From: Streptomyces sp. NBC_01707
GTDB lineage: Bacteria > Actinomycetota > Actinomycetes > Streptomycetales > Streptomycetaceae
NCBI RefSeq assembly: GCF_041438805.1
Contig: NZ_CP109190.1
Span: forward strand, 4,154,001-4,218,000
DNA: 64,000 nucleotides
Direction of reading: 5' to 3'
Below are positions 16,721 to 27,200 of this stretch, one piece after another. The notes below the pieces were generated by a model, which worked only from the letters and a program-made list of their open reading frames with translations, made no database searches and had not been told where the DNA came from. Position 1 is the first letter of the stretch, and each line of letters opens with the position of its first letter. Both the position numbers and the translations under genes were made by a program.

Positions 16721-17590
16721 CTAGCCGATCGTGTCGAGCCTGGGCACGATGCGTGCGGCGAGCTGTTCGGCGAAACTGACCGGGTGCCGGTCCGGCAGCA
16801 CCTGGACGGCCGTGATGCCGAGCTCCGCGTACTCCTCGACGTCGGCGAGGAACGCATCGGTCTCGTCCAGGACCGGCCTGTTGAACATGAGGGTCTTCTC
16901 GATGGAGTCGTAGTCGCGGCCCGCCGCCGCACAGTGCGCCCGCAGTACGTCGAGCTTGTGGGCCACCTCGTCCACGTCGGTGGCGAACAGGTTGCACGCG
17001 TCGCCGTACCGGGCGACCAGCCACAGCGTCTTCTTCTCGCCGCCGCCGCCGATCATGATCGGTGGCCGTTCGCCGATCGGCTCCGGCATGCACAGCGTCT
17101 CCGCCAGCCGGTAGTGCCGCCCCTCGTACGGGCCGTTCTCCTCGCTCCACATCTGAAGACAGATCTGCAGCGTCTCCTCCAGCCGTTCGAACCGCTCCGC
17201 GACCGGAACGACCGGTACTCCGAGTCCGCGCTGCTCCCGCTCGTACCAGGAGGCGCCCAGACCCAGCACGGCCCGGCCGCCGGACAGCACGTCGAGGCTG
17301 GTGACGATCTTCGCAAGCAGGCCCGGATAGCGGTACATCACACCCGTCACCATCAGGCCGAGCGTCATCCGCTGGGTCAGCGCCGCCACGTATCCGAGGG
17401 CCGTGTACCCCTCCAGCATCGGCTCGTCGGCCGTGCTCTGCGGGGTCTCCATCTGGAAGTAGTGGTCCATCACGGTGAACGAAGCGACCCCGCCCTGGTC
17501 GGCGATCCGCGCCGCCTCGCCGAGGGTGGGCGCGATGAGCGCGGGGTCGGCGGGTTGCGAGTAGTTCCAGTAGTGCAGGCCGAGCTTCAC
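16721..17590 (-). CDS. LLM class F420/flavin-dependent oxidoreductase
   Basis: The 289-residue product belongs to the luciferase-like monooxygenase family. It has VKLGLHYWNYSQP at the start, DRLGLMVTG-type strands (RMTLGLMVTGVMYRYPGLLAK), VLSGGRAVLGLGASWYEREQ and GERPPIMIGGGGEKKTLWL, all standard for the F420-binding actinobacterial branch of this TIM-barrel family. The GTG at 17590 is supported by GGAGG seven bases before. The cofactor is probably F420 but this is an inference. It is divergent from the amidase gene. Confidence 0.92.
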   Translation of the reverse strand: MKLGLHYWNYSQPADPALIAPTLGEAARIADQGGVASFTVMDHYFQMETPQSTADEPMLEGYTALGYVAALTQRMTLGLMVTGVMYRYPGLLAKIVTSLDVLSGGRAVLGLGASWYEREQRGLGVPVVPVAERFERLEETLQICLQMWSEENGPYEGRHYRLAETLCMPEPIGERPPIMIGGGGEKKTLWLVARYGDACNLFATDVDEVAHKLDVLRAHCAAAGRDYDSIEKTLMFNRPVLDETDAFLADVEEYAELGITAVQVLPDRHPVSFAEQLAARIVPRLDTIG

Positions 17591-17864
17591 GTCCACTCCT
17601 CCATGCCGGAACCTCTGCGACGACCCTGTGCAGTCCCTCGTCACGGTACGTGCGTCCGGGCAGTCGGGCATGGACGGTACGCCCGGCCGGGTGCCGGGGC
17701 CTCGGCACGGCCCTGCTTCGGAACCCCTGCGTACGTCGGCATGCTCCCCTGCATGCGGTAACCCGGCGCGCGCAGCGAACCTCCTCCCGGAAAGCTGTTG
17801 GGCGTACGTACCCCACACCGTCCCCACGGCCCGTCCCCACGGCGAAGACAAAGAAGGTCTCCCT

Positions 17865-18752
17865 GTGCGTCTCTACCGAATGGCACTGTGGGTCATGGTC
17901 CCTACGGCCGTTGCTCTCACGGCGGCAGCGGCAGGGGGGACGAACGGCGGGACCGCGGACGGGACGATGCCGGAAAGTCCTCCTTCGGCGCAGCGGACCC
18001 AGACCGCCACGGAACCCGTCGTGGATTCCGCGCGGCCGTTCCCCGTCCTCGGAGCCACGCCCGTGACATTCCCCCGTGCGGCGCAGCGGCCCACCATCGT
18101 GTCGCGTGCGCAGTGGCGGGCCGACGAGACCAAGCGCGACGCCCATGCCCACTACGCGGGAGGGGTGACAGCCATCTTCATCCACCACACCGACACCCCC
18201 AACGACTACGACTGCGCGGACGTCCCGCTCACCCTGCGCAACCTGTACACGGGCCAGACCCGTGACCGGGACTGGGGAGACCTCGGCTACAACTTCCTCG
18301 TCGACCGATGCGGCAACGTCTACGAAGGCCGCGCCGGCGGTGTCGACCGCCCCGTCGTCGGCTCCCACACCCAGGGGTTCAACCAGGGCACCGCGGGGAT
18401 CGCGGCGATCGGCACCTTCGGACGGGGGACACAGGTGCCGGAGCCCATGGAGCACGCGATCGCAGCCCTCGCCGCCTGGAAACTCGGCCTGCGCGGTGTC
18501 GACCCCCGCAGCAAGGTGCGACTGACGTCCACCAATGACAAGAGCCGCTATCCCAAGGGCACTTCGGCCGAATTCGACGTCATCTCCGGCCATCGCGACG
18601 GCAATGAGACCGACTGCCCCGGGGATGCGCTGTTCGCCCGGCTCCCCGCGATCCGGGACATGGCCGCCGAACTCCAGGGGAGGTCTGCCGGAGCACCCTC
18701 CAGTGTCGGCATCCCCGTGACCTTGCAGAGCCTCCACCAGGGCAGCGATTGA
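17865..18752 (+). CDS. Secreted N-acetylmuramoyl-L-alanine amidase (PGRP type)
   Basis: The 295-residue protein carries a signal-like N-terminus (VRLYRMALWVMVPTAVALT) and a peptidoglycan-recognition/amidase_2 domain from about residue 75. Zinc ligands are visible: FIHHTDTPNDYDC (His107/108), SGHRDGN (His243) and ETDCPGD (Cys251). NFLVDRCGNVYEGRAGG and SHTQGFNQGTAGIAAIG are the family's substrate-groove motifs. It should hydrolyse the bond between MurNAc and the stem peptide outside the membrane. The GTG start at 17865 has GAAGG seven bases upstream; a longer reading would bury the signal peptide behind 79 residues. Confidence 0.92.
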   Translation: MRLYRMALWVMVPTAVALTAAAAGGTNGGTADGTMPESPPSAQRTQTATEPVVDSARPFPVLGATPVTFPRAAQRPTIVSRAQWRADETKRDAHAHYAGGVTAIFIHHTDTPNDYDCADVPLTLRNLYTGQTRDRDWGDLGYNFLVDRCGNVYEGRAGGVDRPVVGSHTQGFNQGTAGIAAIGTFGRGTQVPEPMEHAIAALAAWKLGLRGVDPRSKVRLTSTNDKSRYPKGTSAEFDVISGHRDGNETDCPGDALFARLPAIRDMAAELQGRSAGAPSSVGIPVTLQSLHQGSD

Positions 18753-18779
18753 CGGCGGGCGCCCCTTCGGGCCTACGGA

Positions 18780-18821
18780 CGCCGGGCGGCGCGGCCCTCA
18801 CCCGTTCGGGGCCGCCCGGCG
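18780..18821 (+). terminator. Hairpin after the amidase gene
   Basis: CGCCGGGCGGC (18780-18790) pairs perfectly with GCCGCCCGGCG (18811-18821) around a 20-base loop that can pair further. It starts 28 bases after the amidase stop and has no T tract. Confidence 0.6.
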
Positions 18822-18907
18822 GTGCGAATGGATCCCTCCAGGTGCGCGGCCTTCGGGGTCTGCACACGCTGAAAGGTGCCGCAGCCGGTGATCCACGATG
18901 AGGAACG

Positions 18908-19894
18908 ATGATCGTATCGGTGGTGTCGATGCCGGAAGGCACCGTTACTCATACACACGTGTCGGAGGCGCGTGAGCGCCTCGCGACATCCCGCTTTCTG
19001 ATCGTGGACATCGAGCTGCCCGAGGAGGCATCGCCCGACGAACAGCCGGTCGCCCATCAGCTCGGCCTGGAAGCGGAGGACTTGGCGTGGCTCGGCAGGG
19101 AGGGCGAGTCCGTGCGGGCCGAGTTCCTCGGGGAGAGTGCCGGGTTCGTCGTACCCGTCGTCGAGGCAGGCCAGGTCATCCATGTCCACGCCTTCGTGAC
19201 CGAGCGGTACCTGGTCACCGTTCACCGAGGGCCGCTGGGACCGATCGGGAACCTCACCGCCCGGTTGCCGCACGAAAGGCCCTCCGACACCGTGGCCACG
19301 CTGTTCCTGCTGCTGGAGGAGACCTTGGGGACCTTTCGCCGCTCCGCCGTACAAGCCTTGCTGGAGGTGGAGGACCTCGAGGACGAGATGTTCCGGGAAC
19401 GCCGGCCCCAGCAGGTCTACCGTCTGGCACGGCTACGACGGCGGGCGGCCCTCCTGCACCACTCGCTCCTGCCGTACCTGGAGGCGACGGACGAGACCTT
19501 GACTCGGAGGATGCTGAGCGGCAACTTCCCGGAGGAGCGGCAGAGGCTCGTCCGCTCGTACCAACGCGCAGCCAGGTCGGTGCTCACGGACATCGCGTCC
19601 CTCCAGGACGCCTCCCGGCGAGCCTTCGTCAGCTACTCATCCCTCGTGTCCGGCGAGCAGAACGGCGTGATCAACCGGCTGGCCATCGTGTCGACGATCT
19701 TCCTGCCGCTGTCCTTCCTGACCGGATTCTTCGGCATGAACTTCACCTACATGACCGATGAGTTGGAGAGCACGACCGTCTTCTGGATGCTCGCGGTGGG
19801 GTTGCAGGCCATCGTCCTGTTCATCGCCCTCTACGTGCTGCACCGCACCCGCCTCTGGCGGAAGCTGCGCGACGACAGTCCCGACGACCTGTGA
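18908..19894 (+). CDS. CorA-like magnesium/divalent cation transporter
   Basis: The 328-residue protein has the CorA architecture: a large cytoplasmic alpha/beta and coiled-coil part, then two C-terminal membrane helices (IVSTIFLPLSFLTGFFG and FWMLAVGLQAIVLFIALYVL). The signature GMN motif is intact at residues 276-278 (FFGMNF), at the end of the first helix. Segments VIHVHAFVTERYLVTVHRGP and LEDEMFRERRPQQVYRLARLRR match the family's funnel. AGGAACG precedes the ATG. It should conduct Mg2+ or Co2+/Ni2+ as a pentamer. The loop after GMN lacks the common MPE acid. Confidence 0.88.
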   Translation: MIVSVVSMPEGTVTHTHVSEARERLATSRFLIVDIELPEEASPDEQPVAHQLGLEAEDLAWLGREGESVRAEFLGESAGFVVPVVEAGQVIHVHAFVTERYLVTVHRGPLGPIGNLTARLPHERPSDTVATLFLLLEETLGTFRRSAVQALLEVEDLEDEMFRERRPQQVYRLARLRRRAALLHHSLLPYLEATDETLTRRMLSGNFPEERQRLVRSYQRAARSVLTDIASLQDASRRAFVSYSSLVSGEQNGVINRLAIVSTIFLPLSFLTGFFGMNFTYMTDELESTTVFWMLAVGLQAIVLFIALYVLHRTRLWRKLRDDSPDDL

Positions 19895-19919
19895 ACCCAC
19901 GTACGGTCGCCGCCGGAGG

Positions 19920-20891
19920 TCAGGCGGCAGTCGTGATGTTCTGTTGTTGCTGCTCGAAGGAGCTCATCGTGCGCGTGAAGTCACGGGTGGACAACAGCAG
20001 CTTGTAGACGATGGCCAGTTCGAAGACCAGCAGCAGCGCCGCGCTGACGACGGTGGCACCGATGATCTGGTCCAGGAGCGGACCGATGATGAACACGCTC
20101 ATCTGAAACTCGATGCCACTGATCAGATGGGTGCGGATGCGGTGGCGCAGCATGAACGAGCGGAACCGCAGGTAGCCGGGGAAGCGGTGACGGAACTCCT
20201 GCTGCAGATCGATCACTTGCCCTCGGGAGGCTGCGAGTTTCACCGGACCGGAGAGCGCCTCCTCCCGCGCAGGGGCGCTGGTCGCATCCTGTTCGACGTC
20301 GGCTTCGGGGTTGTCCCGAAGCAGGTCCTCCATGAAGGCGAGCTCTGCCTGGTTCTCGTCCCGGCGGGCCGCCCGGATGCGCGACTTGATCTGCTTGCGC
20401 ATCGTGTGCCGGGTCTTGAAGATCTCCAGCGAGTTGATGTACCGCAGACCGTCCAGGAAGACGACCACGGCAGCGAGCCAGACATAGATCATCTCACCGG
20501 TGCGGCTGTACTGCCCGGCCATGAGGGCGATGGCGCAGGCCATGACCCGTATCCGGTCGAAGATGTAGTCCAGCCAGGCGCCGAACACAGATCCCTGACC
20601 GGTGAGACGGGCGACCTTGCCGTCCATGCAGTCAAGGATGAAGCTCAGGTGGTAGAGCACCGCGCCGGCGATCAGCCAGTACCAGTCACCCTTGGCGAAG
20701 CACGCGGCGGAAACCAGCCCCAGGATCAGCGCCCCCCAGGTGATCTGGTTGGGCGTGATGCGGGTGCGCCTGGCAACCAACCGCACCAGCGGTGTGGCCA
20801 CGGGGTCGACCAGGAGCACGGTCCACCATGCATCGCGCTTCTTCTGCGTGATGCGACGCACCTCGACGAGGGGCGGTATGTCTCGGTGCAT
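19920..20891 (-). CDS. CDP-alcohol phosphatidyltransferase family protein
   Basis: The 323-residue membrane enzyme shows the complete CDP-alcohol phosphotransferase signature DCMDGKVARLTGQGSVFG followed by AWLDYIFDR, with the four Asp that bind Mg2+ and CDP. Multiple hydrophobic helices surround it. Between the catalytic core and the last helices is a charged cytoplasmic insert (about residues 160-240). It should transfer a phospho-alcohol from a CDP donor, but whether to a lipid or another acceptor is unknown. The ATG at 20891 has AGGAAG seven bases upstream; an upstream GTG at 20924 lacks this. It converges with the CorA-like gene. Confidence 0.88.
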   Translation of the reverse strand: MHRDIPPLVEVRRITQKKRDAWWTVLLVDPVATPLVRLVARRTRITPNQITWGALILGLVSAACFAKGDWYWLIAGAVLYHLSFILDCMDGKVARLTGQGSVFGAWLDYIFDRIRVMACAIALMAGQYSRTGEMIYVWLAAVVVFLDGLRYINSLEIFKTRHTMRKQIKSRIRAARRDENQAELAFMEDLLRDNPEADVEQDATSAPAREEALSGPVKLAASRGQVIDLQQEFRHRFPGYLRFRSFMLRHRIRTHLISGIEFQMSVFIIGPLLDQIIGATVVSAALLLVFELAIVYKLLLSTRDFTRTMSSFEQQQQNITTAA

Positions 20892-21543
20892 GGAATGACT
20901 TCCTGGAGTTCTACTGATGTTCACCTGAACTTAGGAAGGAGATGATCGAGATACAAGACTCCGCCTGTGCAACCTTTACCCGCCGGTAGGAGTCATGGGG
21001 CCTTCCGACGCGCCCCCACACATACACAAATGCGACTTTCGACGCCGCTGTGCCGCGATCCGGATGCTCACGTACGACCGTAGCCCGGCGAAGCTTCCGT
21101 CACCTGGGCAGCTGGGCCCAGGACCTTGATGCCCGCGTGCGGCGGGCAGTCCGTCGCAGACACCCCGTTCCCCGCCCCGGTCGTCCACGACGGAATCCGG
21201 CAGCCACAGGGCACGGGAAGGCCGGCAAGGTCGACCACCTGCTCCGACGCCGGAGAGCCCGGGCCGGTACCGGTGGAGGCAATTGCTATCGGGCTATGCC
21301 AACGGCACGCTCACGGCCCGATGGAAACGCGACGGCGTGACACGTCACGCGGCACCGGTGCCCGAGTGCCGGTCGCGGCGCAGGCCGGCGTGGCCACGTA
21401 CAGCTCGGTGTCGCCGCGTCGAGCGCATCGCGGCACACTGAAAACGGGCGTCGATCCGGCGCCGAGTACTCCTCAGGACGGAGGTCACCACCTCACCTGC
21501 GGGATCATCGAAGACTCGGGACGGTCACCCGCTGTCAGGATGT
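20892..21543. other. Intergenic region between divergent genes
   Basis: About 650 bases separate the divergent phosphatidyltransferase and SpoIIE-like genes. Short frames are present but none has a credible ribosome site and composition. A single TGGGCCCA occurs at 21113-21120; it is not clustered. The promoters of both flanking genes must lie here but I could not assign boxes with confidence. Confidence 0.4.
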
Positions 21544-23910
21544 GTGATCGCCCCGACGGCCGACGGAGGTGCCTGGGCCGTGAGGGGCGACGCGCTCATG
21601 ATCGTCGATGGTTCCGGTGTGATCACGGAGTGGAGTCACGAGGCCACCTCCTTGCTTGGCCTCCCCGCGTCCGAGGTGCTGGGCTTTCCGGCCGCAGGAC
21701 TCTTCACGGTCGGCAAGGGCGATCATGGCGAGGACGAGCTGAAGCTGAAGTCCCGGGAAGGCCGCATTGCGGCGGGTGACCTGCGCGCGCGTCCGGTACT
21801 GAGAGACCGCGCCGTGGCCTGGGAGATCAGGCGACTGTCGACGGAACCCGCCGACGGGACCTATGTGGCGGCCGGCATAGGTGCCAGTCTGATCGAGGCG
21901 CTGTTCACCCAGTCACCCATCGGCTTGCACATCCTCGACCCCGAGCTCCGGATCATGCGCGTCAATACGGCCGCACTCACCATGCACGGAATTCGGTCCG
22001 ACAGCGTGCTGGGTCGGTCGCTCCCGGAGGCGTACCCGCTCTCGGACCCGGCGGACGTGGACACCGTGCTCCGACCCGTCCTGGAGCAGGGCCGGCCGGC
22101 CGTCGACCGCCTGGTACGCACTCGCTTTCCCGTCGATCACGGCCGGGAACGGGTGTTCTCCGTGTCCGCCTTCCGCCTCCAGGGCGCCCGAGGTGCGGTC
22201 CTCGGGATTGCGCTCTCCACGGTCGATGTCACCGACCGTGAACGGGCGCACGCACACACCGCCATCGTTGCGGATGTGCGCGAACGCGTCGGTCGGACCC
22301 TGGACGTGGTCACCACCTGCCAGGAGGCCGCGGATGTGCTGGTGCCCGGATACGCCGACATCCTCGTGGTCGAGGTGGTGGATGAAGTCGTACGGGGTGA
22401 GGACCCCCCGATCGGTCCGCTCAGCCGGGACGTGCCCCTACGGCGTGCCGCCTTCCGCAGCCGTGTCGCGGAGCCCGTGCATCCGGTCGGCGATGTACGC
22501 ACCGCGCCCTACGGGACCCCGTTCGGGCAGGCTCTGTCCGACCTGCGTCCCCGGCTCGTGGAACTGAGTGCCGACGGTGCCTGGCTGGCGGCGGATCCAC
22601 CACGTGCCGAGGCCATCCGCGCGTCGGCGGCACATTCGCTCATCACGGCGCCGCTGACGCTCCGCGGCACGGTGCTGGGGCTGATGAGTCTGTACCGCTG
22701 CGGACGTACCGAGCCCTATGCCGAGGACGACATCGACCTCACCCTCGACCTGGCCGCCCACACAGCGCTGTGCATCGACAATGCCCGCCGCTTCACCCGC
22801 GAGCGGACCATCGCCACCACGACCCAGCGCCGGCTCCTGCCCCAGAGCCCCGGTCCGCGGACAGCCGTCGACACCGCGTGGCTCCGCCTCCCCGCGGACC
22901 TGGGTGCGAGCTGGTTCGACACCATCGCCCTGCCCGGCGCCCGCACAGCCCTGGTCACCGGGAACGCGACCGGACACGGAATCTCCGCCGCCACCACCAT
23001 GGGGCAGCTGCGCACCGCAATCCACGCGCTGGCCGCACTCGACCTGGAGCCCGACGAACTCCTCGCCAGACTGCACGACACCACCGGCCGCCTGGCCGAG
23101 GAACGTGCGGCACTCCCACCCGCCGATCCGCTGCACAACGAGACATTGACCGCGAGTTGCATCTACGGGGTCTACGACCCCATCACCCGCATCTGCACCA
23201 TCGCCCGTGCGGGGCACCCCGCACCGATCGTGGTCCACCCGGACGGCACGTCCCATGTCTGTGACGTCCCGGCGAGTCCGCTGCTGGGATGCGCCGAGGA
23301 TCTGCCCAGGGCTTCCACGAGCTTCGAACTCGCCGAGGGCAGCATCCTCGCCTTCTACACCGCGGCCCTGCTCCCGGAGGCGGAGACGGATCCCGACCTG
23401 CTCCGGCGTGTGCTGAGCCGGCCCGACCGCTCACTGCAGACCCTGTGCGACGACGTCGTCTACGCGCTGGGCACCGATCCCCCACGGGGCGACGCCGCGC
23501 TTCTTCTGTCCCGTACCTCCGGCATCGCGCCCGACCACGTGGCCACCTGGCGACTCACCCCCGACGCGACAGGCGCCGGTGAAGCCCGAGCCCTGGCCCG
23601 GCGCCAACTCGCCCGATGGAACCTCGACGACGAAACCGTCTTCACCGCAGAGCTGATCGTCAGTGAACTGACCACGAACGCCGTGCACTACGGAGCCCCG
23701 CCCGTGCAACTGCGCCTCATCCTGGAGGGCACGCTCACCTGCGAAGTGACGGACGGCGGCAGCTCCGCACCCCATCTGCGACACGCGCCGGTCGCGGACG
23801 AGGGAGGTCGCGGGCTGTTCATCGTCTCCCAACTCGCCCACCAGTGGGGCACCCGCTACAGCCAGCACGGCAAGACCATCTGGGCCGAACAGTCCCTCGG
23901 GCCCCGTTGA
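21544..23910 (+). CDS. PAS/GAF/SpoIIE-like/HATPase regulator with degenerate phosphatase domain
   Basis: The 788-residue protein has two PAS-type sensory domains (DALMIVDGSGVITEWS near residue 16; LFTQSPIGLHILDPELRIMR near 120), a GAF domain (about 255-415), a SpoIIE/PPM phosphatase fold (about 420-655) and a C-terminal anti-sigma-type HATPase (about 660-785) with FTAELIVSELTTNAVHYG and DEGGRGLFIVSQL. This order is typical of Streptomyces regulators of sigma-B-like partner switches. In the phosphatase domain, however, three of the four metal-binding Asp are replaced: GASWFD (Ser456), GNATGHG (Asn474) and YTAALL (Ala607); only GDAALLL (Asp650) remains. The HATPase looks intact. It is probably cytoplasmic and a pseudophosphatase. 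The GTG at 21544 is the best start. Confidence 0.88.
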   Translation: MIAPTADGGAWAVRGDALMIVDGSGVITEWSHEATSLLGLPASEVLGFPAAGLFTVGKGDHGEDELKLKSREGRIAAGDLRARPVLRDRAVAWEIRRLSTEPADGTYVAAGIGASLIEALFTQSPIGLHILDPELRIMRVNTAALTMHGIRSDSVLGRSLPEAYPLSDPADVDTVLRPVLEQGRPAVDRLVRTRFPVDHGRERVFSVSAFRLQGARGAVLGIALSTVDVTDRERAHAHTAIVADVRERVGRTLDVVTTCQEAADVLVPGYADILVVEVVDEVVRGEDPPIGPLSRDVPLRRAAFRSRVAEPVHPVGDVRTAPYGTPFGQALSDLRPRLVELSADGAWLAADPPRAEAIRASAAHSLITAPLTLRGTVLGLMSLYRCGRTEPYAEDDIDLTLDLAAHTALCIDNARRFTRERTIATTTQRRLLPQSPGPRTAVDTAWLRLPADLGASWFDTIALPGARTALVTGNATGHGISAATTMGQLRTAIHALAALDLEPDELLARLHDTTGRLAEERAALPPADPLHNETLTASCIYGVYDPITRICTIARAGHPAPIVVHPDGTSHVCDVPASPLLGCAEDLPRASTSFELAEGSILAFYTAALLPEAETDPDLLRRVLSRPDRSLQTLCDDVVYALGTDPPRGDAALLLSRTSGIAPDHVATWRLTPDATGAGEARALARRQLARWNLDDETVFTAELIVSELTTNAVHYGAPPVQLRLILEGTLTCEVTDGGSSAPHLRHAPVADEGGRGLFIVSQLAHQWGTRYSQHGKTIWAEQSLGPR

Positions 23911-23945
23911 AGGGCCACTGAACGGGGGCAGGGCCACTCAACGGG
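23911..23945 (+). repeat. Sixteen-base direct repeat
   Basis: AGGGCCACTGAACGGG (23911-23926) is repeated with one change at 23930-23945, directly after the stop of the SpoIIE-like gene. No function is evident. Confidence 0.6.
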
Positions 23946-24138
23946 TGAGCAGGAGGCCCGGGTTCCCGTCAACAGGTCCCGCCGTCCGAGCCGGCCGAGA
24001 CGCAGGAGCCGGTCGATGACGCGGAGAGCGCGGGCGAGCGGGGCGGCGACCGGTCGCCAAGGGTTTCGCGCCGCGCCCGCCGGCTCAAGGCCACGCGGGG
24101 AAAGTGCGACCTTGTCCCGCTTCGCGTGATTCACGGTC

Positions 24139-24168
24139 GGCAAGTCTGTGCCATGGCAAGGACTTGCC
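24139..24168. promoter_or_regulatory. Nested dyad upstream of the subtilase gene
   Basis: GGCAAGTC (24139-24146) and GACTTGCC (24161-24168) form a perfect eight-base inverted repeat that encloses the palindrome TGCCATGGCA (24149-24158). The element ends 46 bases before the subtilase start. It is likely an operator; the LuxR-type gene after the subtilase is a possible but unproven binder. Confidence 0.5.
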
Positions 24169-24214
24169 TTCGTCAGGCCTTCTCGTCGGCGTCGGCGGCC
24201 GATAGACCCATGGC

Positions 24215-27200
24215 ATGTTCTCCCCCTCACGATCTTCCGCCTTCCGGCGCAGACGCTGGCAGCTGCTCTCGGCCGCGACCGCGGTGCCGCTGCTGGCCTC
24301 GGGGCTCGCAGTTCTGCAAGCGCCCGCACAGGCCGCTCCGATCAAACCCACCGTTCCCGCCAAGCCCTCGGCGACCCACAAGGTCACCCTGGTCACCGGC
24401 GACGTCGTCACGGTCACCACGATGGCCGACGGCAAACAGACCGCCGACGTCGACCGGCCGGACAGCGCCGTCGGCGGCGTAAAGATCCAGGAGATCAAGG
24501 GTGACCTGTTCGTCATCCCGGACGAGGCCGTGCCGCTGCTGGGCACGGACAAGCTGGACCGGCGGCTGTTCAACGTCACCGACCTGATCGAGATGGGCTA
24601 CGACGACGCGAAGTCGGCCGCGGTGCCGCTGATCGCGGCGTACGCCCAGCCGAAGTCCCGCTCGGCCGTGGAGCCGACGGCCCCCCGGGGCAGCAAGCTG
24701 ACTCGCAGGCTCGACGGCATCCGCGGTGCAGCGCTCAGCACCGAGAAGCGGCAGGCCCGCACTTTCTGGACCACCGTCGCGCCGCACGGCAGCGCGAAGT
24801 TGGGCGCGGGTGTGTCGAAGCTGTGGCTCGACGGTCGCGTGAAGGCCGACCTCAAGGAGAGCGTGCCGCTGATCGGCGCGCCTGAGGCCTGGGCGGCCGG
24901 GTACACAGGCAAGGGCGTCAAGGTCGCGGTGCTCGACACCGGTATCGATGTCAACCACCCCGACTTCGCCGGCCTGATCGACGGCACGACCAGCTTCGTA
25001 CCGGGCGAGGGCGTCACCGACGTCAACGGGCACGGCACGCATGTGGCCGGCACGATCGTCGGCTCCGGCGCCGCCTCCGGCGGCGACTACAAGGGTGTCG
25101 CCCCCGGCGCCGACCTGTTCGTCGGCAAGGTGCTCGGCGGCGCGGAGGGCTACGGCCAGGACTCCTGGGTCATGGCCGGCATGCAGTGGGCCGCCGAATC
25201 CGGTGCGGACGTCGTCAACATGAGCCTCGGCGACTCCTACCCGACGGACGGCAGCGACCCGATGTCGCAGACGGTCGACGCGCTGTCCGAGCAGTACGGC
25301 ACGCTGTTCGTCATCGCCGCCGGCAACGCGGGCCCGGAAAGCATCTCCGCCCCGGGCGCGGCCGCCTCGGCGCTGACCGTGGCCGCCACGGACAAGCAGG
25401 ACCAGCTCGCGTCCTTCTCCAGCACCGGCCCGTTGGCCTACTCCGGCGGCATGAAGCCGGACATCGCGGCGCCCGGCGTGGACATCACCGCGGCCCGCTC
25501 GCAGGAGATGACCGACGGTGGTGAGGGCCTCTACCGCACCCTCAGCGGCACGTCGATGGCCACCCCGCACGTGGTCGGCGCGGCGGCGATCCTGGCCCAG
25601 CGGCATCCGGACTGGACCGGCGCGCAGCTCAAGGAACACCTGATGAGCACCGCGAAGGGCCTGGCCGACGGGTACTCGCCGTACGAGGTCGGCACCGGCC
25701 GTGTCGATGTGGCCGCCGCCGTGCGCACCACGGTCCGCGGCACCGGCTCGCTCTTCTTCGGCAACTACACATGGCCGCACGAGCCGAGCGACGTCGCCGT
25801 CACGAAGGACCTGACCTACACCAACACCGGTTCCGCCGACGTCACGCTGAAACTGGCGCTGACCGACGACGGCGGCCCGTTCGCGCTGGGGGCCACCGAG
25901 GTGACCGTCCCTGCGGGCGGCACAGCCACCGTCCCGGTGACCGGTGACCCGCAAGCCGCCTCGCCAGGCCGGCACGTCGGTTACGTGACAGGGACCGATG
26001 CGGCCACCGGGAAGCCGGTGACCCGCACGTCCGTGGCGCTGCTCAAGGAGGAGGAGCGCTACGACCTGAACATCAAGCTGGTCGGTCGGGACGGCAAGCC
26101 CGCCGCCGGCTGGGTCACGGTCAACCTGGCCGGCGACTTCTGGCCGTGGAACGTCTACGTCGACGGCTCCACCACCATGCGCATGGCCCCCGGCCTGTAC
26201 ACCGTCGCGGGCTACCTCGACGTGGCCGGCGAGAAGTCGGACCGCTCGGGTCTGGCCGTGCTGGTCGACCCGGAGACCGTGCTCAAGAACGGCTCCATGG
26301 ACGTGGTGCTGGACGCGCGCAAGGCACGCCTGCTGCAGACCGAGGCGCCGCAGCGCACCGAGGACCGTCAGCGCAAGGTCGACTTCAACGTCCACTACAA
26401 GGGCTTCGACCCGTTCACGGACTACCGCAGCGCGTACGTGCTGCCGCCGACGTACGACGACGTCTACGTCGCGCCGACGGAGCCGATGAAGCAGGGCGAG
26501 TTCATGCTGACCACCCGCTGGCGCAAGGGCGAGCCGCAGCTCAGCCTGAGCACGCCGGGCGGTCGGCTCCGCTTCGAGACACTGGTGCAGGCGGGCAGCG
26601 CGCTGGGCACCGCCACGGACAAGCTGGACGCCGTCTACGCGGGCAACGGCGCAGTGGCCGAGTACAAGAAGGTCAGGGCCAAGGGCAAGGTCGTCGTCAT
26701 CGAGCGCAGCGACGAGGTCTCGCCGCAGGAGCGCACCGAGGCCGCGGCCGCGGCCGGTGCGAAGGCGCTGGTCGTGGTCAACGACGGTGTCGGTGCCCTG
26801 ATGGAGTACGTCGGCGAGTCGACCATCCCGGTCGCCACCGTGCACCGCGACGCGGGCAGGACGCTTGTCTCGATGGCCAAGGCCGGCTTCCTGAAGCTGA
26901 CCGCGAAGCAGACCGAGTACACGCCGTTCGTCTACGACCTGACCCGGGAATACCCCGGCCAGGTGCCGAACCGGGCCCTGGTCTACAAGCCGACCAAGGG
27001 TGACCTCGCCCGGATCGATGCCCGCTACTACTCGGCCGCGGACGGCGGGGTGGCGGAAGGTTACCGGTCCGACTTCACCCTCAGCCCGTCGTTCAACCTC
27101 CCCGAGCGCGAGTGGCACCCGGGCACCCGCACCGAATGGGTGACGCCGGGCCAGGTCTGGAGAGAGTTCCACGCGCAGGGCGTCGACGGAGACCTGCCGT

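Noticed and set aside
21113..21120. Single TGGGCCCA before the SpoIIE-like gene
   Set aside because: One isolated copy is expected by chance in sequence this rich in G and C; only dense clusters were counted as part of the motif set.
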